Origin: an uncultured Ruminiclostridium sp.
GTDB lineage: Bacteria; Bacillota; Clostridia; Oscillospirales; Ruminococcaceae
Reading direction: 5' to 3'
Assembly (NCBI GenBank): GCA_910585505.1
Contig: CAJUFF010000095.1
Span: forward strand, 1 to 11,003
DNA: 11,003 bases
The position numbers were made by a program, and so were the translations under genes. Positions 7,610 to 11,003 of the stretch are shown piece by piece. Numbering within the stretch: the first letter of the stretch is position 1; every line of letters begins with the position of its first letter. The notes under the pieces were generated by a model, which was given only the letters and a program-made list of their open reading frames with translations, made no database searches and had not been told where the DNA came from.

Positions 7610-9046
7610 TTATAATAAAGATTCCATTTCAGCGGGGGACAGCCCGTTATTGAATAATCTGTTTTTAAGACTGTCGCTTATGGGATTGACCCTTACAAAC
7701 TCGCCGATAATTTTCTTGCTGCCGTCATCGAGAATTTCATCGCGTTCCCTGCGATACTGCCACAGCGTATTAAAGCTGATATTCTCACCGTTATGAATGC
7801 ACTCGGCAATTTCGGTTACGCGCCTTATTCCGTCCTCAAATTTATGCTGGTACACCGCAACGGGAAAAGCGTCCGATACAAGCTGCAATATAGTTGTGTA
7901 AGGAATATTGCTGTATTCCTGTATGCAAAGAGTGGCAAGACGGGTGTATATTCCCTTAATGGAGGAAGCGTGAGTGGTAGTCATTACGGCGTGTCCCGTT
8001 CGAGCAGCCTCCTGCGCACCCCACGCTTCGCCGCCGAATTTGATCTCAGCCATACAAAGCGCGTCGGGATCCATTGTAAGCGAGGTGGTAAGCAAATCAA
8101 GCTGAGTAACCGCACGGCTTTTGTCGTCGCTGTCACGGGTTATCATGTGAATTACGTTATTTTTTACTTTCCCGTTTTCATCACGCTGCACAAGATTAAA
8201 CTCTCTCGTTTCCGACTCTATGGTTATCAAACGTTTTTCGGGAGGATAGTTTTTCATAATATCCGACATGATCGTAGTTTTGCCCGAACCCGTTTCTCCC
8301 GCAAAGCACTCAGAAATTCCGCATTTGAAACAAGTGGATAAAAATCTGTACATTTCCTCGTTACAGGTACCCGAATTTATAAAGTCGACCTTAGAAAGCT
8401 GTTTCGGGTTTACAATACGTATTGAGCAAGCCGCGCCGCGTTCTTTGTCGATAAGACTGGAATAAATGGCGGTAATACGCGTGTTTTTGCCCAAAAAGCC
8501 CTTTGCGATTGGTCTGCTGTCGTCAAACGCCATTTTGCCCTGATCGTGCAGTAAACGTTTTATTATATCTATACAGTGTTCGGGAGACTTGAAGGTCTCC
8601 TTTGCCTTGTAGGAATCGCCGCCGGACGGTCTGATCTCAATATCGTCCCACGAATTGACGTTGATTTCTTCAATGTCGGTGCGCTTAAGGTATGACGTGA
8701 GCACGGAAAACTCCGCCATATCCGAATAAAGCATTTCCACCGCCTGCGCAAGTGTTTTACCCTCTATATAGTAGTTTTTATCAATCAGATACTGCTTGAT
8801 ATAATTTCTGAACATTTCCGCCCTGTCCATATCATACACGGTTGAAGCGTACTGGCTGGACATATACGCCTGTATTTCCGGAAGCAAAACGTCATAGGAA
8901 ACCATAACGCGCTTTATGCCCTGAACCTCTTCCTGCGGCGGCGCTGCCGGTTCCGTCCGATTTTCATCGGAGTTTTTTTCAGTAACGGATTTTTCCGCTT
9001 CCGACGCTTCTTCCGTATTTATAATTTTTTGCTTAAAAAAGTTCAT
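7610..9046 (-). CDS. cpaF: Type II/IV secretion ATPase, CpaF/TadA (VirB11-like)
   Basis: This is the hexameric cytoplasmic motor that drives pilus assembly at the membrane platform. With the ATG start it is 478 residues. An acidic, low-complexity N-terminal tail (about 1-45) precedes the N-terminal domain. The C-terminal ATPase domain carries Walker A GETGSGKTT (about 250-258), an acidic region with ESETREF (277-283), Walker B ending in CMAEIKFGGEA (about 331-341), and the His box GHAVMTTTHASS (about 351-362). The canonical Walker B glutamate is present, but the usual G-E-[VI]-R reads A-E-I-K. The start is chosen at 9046 because AAAGGAA lies about nine bases upstream; a TTG at 9052 is in frame but too close to that site. 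It lies 21 bases after the ParA-like gene and 20 bases before tadB. Because a VirB4 gene is in the same operon, it may also act as that system's VirB11-like ATPase (inference). Confidence 0.95.
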   Translation of the reverse strand: MNFFKQKIINTEEASEAEKSVTEKNSDENRTEPAAPPQEEVQGIKRVMVSYDVLLPEIQAYMSSQYASTVYDMDRAEMFRNYIKQYLIDKNYYIEGKTLAQAVEMLYSDMAEFSVLTSYLKRTDIEEINVNSWDDIEIRPSGGDSYKAKETFKSPEHCIDIIKRLLHDQGKMAFDDSRPIAKGFLGKNTRITAIYSSLIDKERGAACSIRIVNPKQLSKVDFINSGTCNEEMYRFLSTCFKCGISECFAGETGSGKTTIMSDIMKNYPPEKRLITIESETREFNLVQRDENGKVKNNVIHMITRDSDDKSRAVTQLDLLTTSLTMDPDALCMAEIKFGGEAWGAQEAARTGHAVMTTTHASSIKGIYTRLATLCIQEYSNIPYTTILQLVSDAFPVAVYQHKFEDGIRRVTEIAECIHNGENISFNTLWQYRRERDEILDDGSKKIIGEFVRVNPISDSLKNRLFNNGLSPAEMESLL

Positions 9047-9050
9047 ATGC

Positions 9051-9064
9051 AACCGTTCCTTTCC
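9051..9064 (-). repeat. 14-base leader repeat, copy upstream of cpaF
   Basis: This is the second identical copy of GGAAAGGAACGGTT, in the gap between the ParA-like gene and cpaF. It contains the ribosome site of cpaF. It may reflect a shared translational leader or a past duplication. Confidence 0.6.
9056..9062 (-). promoter_or_regulatory. Ribosome binding site deciding the cpaF start
   Basis: On the minus strand the bases read AAAGGAA. The distance of about nine bases to the ATG at 9046 is normal, while the in-frame TTG at 9052 would be only about three bases away. The site therefore favours the ATG start. It forms part of a 14-base sequence found identically upstream of the TraC-like gene. 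Confidence 0.6.
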
Positions 9065-9067
9065 TTA

Positions 9068-9829
9068 TCAATCGTCGTTTTGCACGCTTAAATCCTCGGC
9101 TGACTTTTCGCCGACAATTTCATCGATAATTTTGGACAAAACGCTTCGATAATTTTTGTCGGGTACCTTTTCAAAGGCAAGTCCCATATTTATGGTTTCC
9201 GCAACCTTTTTGCTGTACGGAATTACATATTTTGCCGATAAAAGATCGCTCATGTCCATAGTGTCCTGTTCAAAAGCGCCGTTTAAGGTGAGGCAGTTTA
9301 TAAAGCGTTCGTAATGGTATTGACTGTGTTCTAAAATCGGCTTTTGAGAATCAAAAAACACTAACCCGTATATATCGCACGACACAAGATTAACGGTCAC
9401 ATCAGCGTTAATAAGCGCTTTTGCCGTATACTTATTTCCCATAACGTCCTTTGTGCAGTCAATAACGGTAAAATCAAAAATACTGCGCATATACATATAC
9501 AGGTCGTCGATTTTTGTATCTATCGGCTTAGCGTAGCTGTTAATGTTTTCTCCTTTGTTGTAGCCGTATACTGCAAGGTTGCTTTTTGCCGGTTGGCCCA
9601 TTGCGAGAATGGTGTTTCCGTCCATATCCTCCGCTTGGCTCATCAGCTTTCCGAAAGAATTATCGGAGCTTATTTTAGGAAAAATCAGCGGCAGGGCAGG
9701 CTGCATATCGTCGATTGACACAAAAGCAACGGCGGCTTTCGGATACCGTCTCGTAATCAGCTCGGCAAGGTTTATTGCGGTTGTGGTTTTATAGCTGTTT
9801 CCGTATACGGCGATTATTTTATGCAGCAT
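9068..9829 (-). CDS. ParA/MinD-like CpaE/TadZ-type protein with degenerate P-loop
   Basis: This 253-residue protein has the layout of the deviant Walker ATPases (ParA, MinD, CpaE/TadZ), which in Tad loci localise the pilus machine to a cell site. The first strand and loop read AVYGNSYKTTTAINLA (residues 7-22). The Lys-Thr-Thr and the following helix NLA are kept, but the glycine before the lysine is Tyr13, and the signature lysine position of the KGGxGKTT motif is Tyr9. A second motif, SIDDMQ (38-43), sits where the A' motif with its aspartates is expected, and FDFTVIDC (118-125) fits the Walker B strand. The fold is therefore clear, but nucleotide hydrolysis is doubtful. Position between the SAF gene and cpaF matches the cpaE/tadZ slot. 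Its ATG follows GGAGGGGA and overlaps the preceding gene by 11 bases. Other ParA relatives, such as partition proteins, are possible but fit the context less well. Confidence 0.75.
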   Translation of the reverse strand: MLHKIIAVYGNSYKTTTAINLAELITRRYPKAAVAFVSIDDMQPALPLIFPKISSDNSFGKLMSQAEDMDGNTILAMGQPAKSNLAVYGYNKGENINSYAKPIDTKIDDLYMYMRSIFDFTVIDCTKDVMGNKYTAKALINADVTVNLVSCDIYGLVFFDSQKPILEHSQYHYERFINCLTLNGAFEQDTMDMSDLLSAKYVIPYSKKVAETINMGLAFEKVPDKNYRSVLSKIIDEIVGEKSAEDLSVQNDD

Positions 9830-10565
9830 TATAGTCCCCTCCGTTTAAATGATTTTCGCTTATATCACTCTCATCTGCTTCCTCAAAATATTCCTTTTGG
9901 ATTTTAAGGTATTCCTCGCTGAGTTTTTCGTCACGGGTCACAAAGGCTATATGCAATGTACCTTCCTCGCAATTAAGCAGCTGAGAAAGCTGACTTTCAT
10001 CTATCAGCTTAAATGTTACGGTATCCGCTATCTCTTCCGCGGACTGTTCGGTGACGTCAACCCCTTCGTCGGTTGTCAGCGCAATAACTTCCACGTATCT
10101 TAATTCATTGATAATATGAGCTTCGTCCTTATTGTCTACGCTTACGATCGACACAATGTCCCCGCTGCGGATTTTGTTGCTTAAGCCGCCCGCAAAAGAC
10201 TGTATTGTAACGGACATTGCAAATTCTCCCGCTTCGAGGGACAAAAGCTTGGTGTTTGAATCCGCCGCGCTTTCACCGAACATATCCGCCGTTACAATGC
10301 CACTGTAAAGAAAGGTTTTTGAATATTTTCCCACTATCTCTTCGGGATCGTCAACGTAGGAAAACGAAAAGGTGTCGGCTTTGGACACCTGTACCGTGCT
10401 GAGCATGGATTTTGTGATTTGCACTCCCGGCGCGGTATCGGATGTAAGTATTACAACACTTTGGGTACCGTTGAAAAGATTGGTGACAATCGGCGCAATG
10501 CAAAAGCAAAGAAGTATAGCCAGTACAATGCAGACGATAGCGATTAAGGTTCTGTTTTTTATCAT
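9819..10565 (-). CDS. cpaB: SAF-domain Flp pilus assembly protein (CpaB/RcpC-like)
   Basis: This 248-residue protein has an N-terminal membrane anchor (about residues 7-30), a SAF domain (about 36-98), and an RcpC/CpaB-type domain (about 108-211) with the typical pattern of a strong start (LEAGEFAMSV), then IRSGDIVSI. In Tad systems CpaB/RcpC sits at the cell surface and is thought to interact with the pilus channel; in a Gram-positive cell, which lacks the secretin partner, it would stand on the outer face of the membrane. The C-terminal 35 residues are acidic and look disordered. The start is supported by GGAGGA seven bases upstream of the ATG. Its 3' end overlaps the ParA-like gene by 11 bases, and the ribosome site of that gene lies inside its last codons, which suggests translational coupling. 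The family assignment is firm; the exact role in this system is inferred. Confidence 0.83.
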   Translation of the reverse strand: MIKNRTLIAIVCIVLAILLCFCIAPIVTNLFNGTQSVVILTSDTAPGVQITKSMLSTVQVSKADTFSFSYVDDPEEIVGKYSKTFLYSGIVTADMFGESAADSNTKLLSLEAGEFAMSVTIQSFAGGLSNKIRSGDIVSIVSVDNKDEAHIINELRYVEVIALTTDEGVDVTEQSAEEIADTVTFKLIDESQLSQLLNCEEGTLHIAFVTRDEKLSEEYLKIQKEYFEEADESDISENHLNGGDYNAA

Positions 10566-10584
10566 TTTGAGTCCTCCTATTAAA

Positions 10585-10986
10585 TTAAATAAAATAGGGC
10601 ATAAACAAGCTTAACGCAAATGTGCCGCAAAGATACGGAGCATAGGGTATCGGCTTATTTTTGCCTTTTAGGGTTGTAAAATAAAATATTATCCACGCAA
10701 AAATTACGGCGGGAATATTCCATAATCCCGAACACCAGCCGAAAGAAAACATCAGCTTAACGTCTCCCATTCCCATCTTTCTTGTTTTATGCGAATAAAT
10801 ATATGAGGGAAAGGCGGAAAGAAAACCGCCGATAAGCCGTTCAAAAGGCGATATCCCGTTCAAAAAAATTGCCGCGCAAAGCAAAACCGGTTGTATCGCA
10901 TTTGACACGGTTTTAGTTTTTATGTCTTTAACGGATATCCGTACAAGAAGCGGAATCAGCATAATTTTTGCAATTAATACTAACAA
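10585..10986 (-). CDS. A24-family prepilin peptidase (CpaA/TadV-like)
   Basis: This is a small polytopic membrane aspartyl protease that would cleave the leader of type IV prepilins, here most likely the pilin-like proteins encoded further down the operon. Both catalytic aspartates of the family are visible: Asp21 in DIKTKTVSN (the usual D-x-x-x-x-x-I/V-P/S-N motif) and Asp75 in the MGMGDVKLM motif (the family's GxGD). Several hydrophobic segments surround them, and an IPYAPYL stretch near the C-terminus matches the conserved tail of the family. At about 133 residues it is the short CpaA/TadV form without the methyltransferase domain. The start is uncertain. In frame the first possible start is TTG at 10986, directly after a TGA, with no Shine-Dalgarno visible in the few bases left; an in-frame ATG lies eight codons further in. 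It is the first gene of the block in this window, 19 bases before the SAF-domain gene. Confidence 0.85.
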   Translation of the reverse strand: MLVLIAKIMLIPLLVRISVKDIKTKTVSNAIQPVLLCAAIFLNGISPFERLIGGFLSAFPSYIYSHKTRKMGMGDVKLMFSFGWCSGLWNIPAVIFAWIIFYFTTLKGKNKPIPYAPYLCGTFALSLFMPYFI

Positions 10987-11003
10987 TCATTTAAAATATA
11001 GAC

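Noticed and set aside
7793..8341. 182-codon open frame on the plus strand
   Set aside because: It lies wholly antisense to the ATPase domain of cpaF, has no good ribosome site and shows no recognisable domain; the minus-strand gene carries clear motifs.
8569..8751. 60-codon open frame on the minus strand
   Set aside because: It is an alternative frame inside cpaF with Arg- and Ser-rich composition and no ribosome site.

Overview
The window holds one block of eleven co-oriented genes, all on the minus strand and read from about 11000 down to 101. Gaps are 0 to 25 bases or short overlaps, and nearly every start has a strong Shine-Dalgarno sequence, so this looks like one long operon. The moderately low GC, the GGAGG-type ribosome sites and the absence of a secretin or other outer-membrane component point to a Gram-positive bacterium, most likely a gut-type member of the Clostridia (Bacillota). 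This is an inference from style and gene families. No rRNA, tRNA, CRISPR array, insertion sequence or convincing terminator was seen.

In transcription order, the first part is a Tad (tight adherence) / Flp type IVc pilus module. It has an A24 prepilin peptidase (10585-10986), a SAF-domain CpaB/RcpC-like protein (9819-10565), a ParA/MinD-like CpaE/TadZ-type protein with a badly eroded P-loop (9068-9829), the CpaF/TadA secretion ATPase (7610-9046), the TadB and TadC platform proteins (6663-7589, 5768-6649), and two small pilin-like proteins. The first of those two matches the DUF4320 pattern (5325-5756); the second is TadE-like (4795-5328).

Without a break, the operon continues into genes of a conjugative type IV secretion system: a membrane-anchored protein with a TraC/VirB4 N-terminal-like domain (4086-4769), a full VirB4-family ATPase (2159-4048), and a 685-residue protein with one membrane anchor and a large cysteine-containing ectodomain (101-2158). 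A further gene may start at 59 and run off the left edge.

The main point of interest is the hybrid. Tad pilus motor, platform, peptidase and minor pilins are co-transcribed with a VirB4 ATPase, so the CpaF protein may serve as the VirB11-like ATPase of a conjugation or secretion machine whose surface fibre is Tad-like. The window shows no relaxase, VirD4 coupling protein, VirB6 or VirB8 homologue, and no small Flp major pilin; these would have to lie outside it. Whether the element is a plasmid, an integrative element or a fixed chromosomal locus cannot be decided here.
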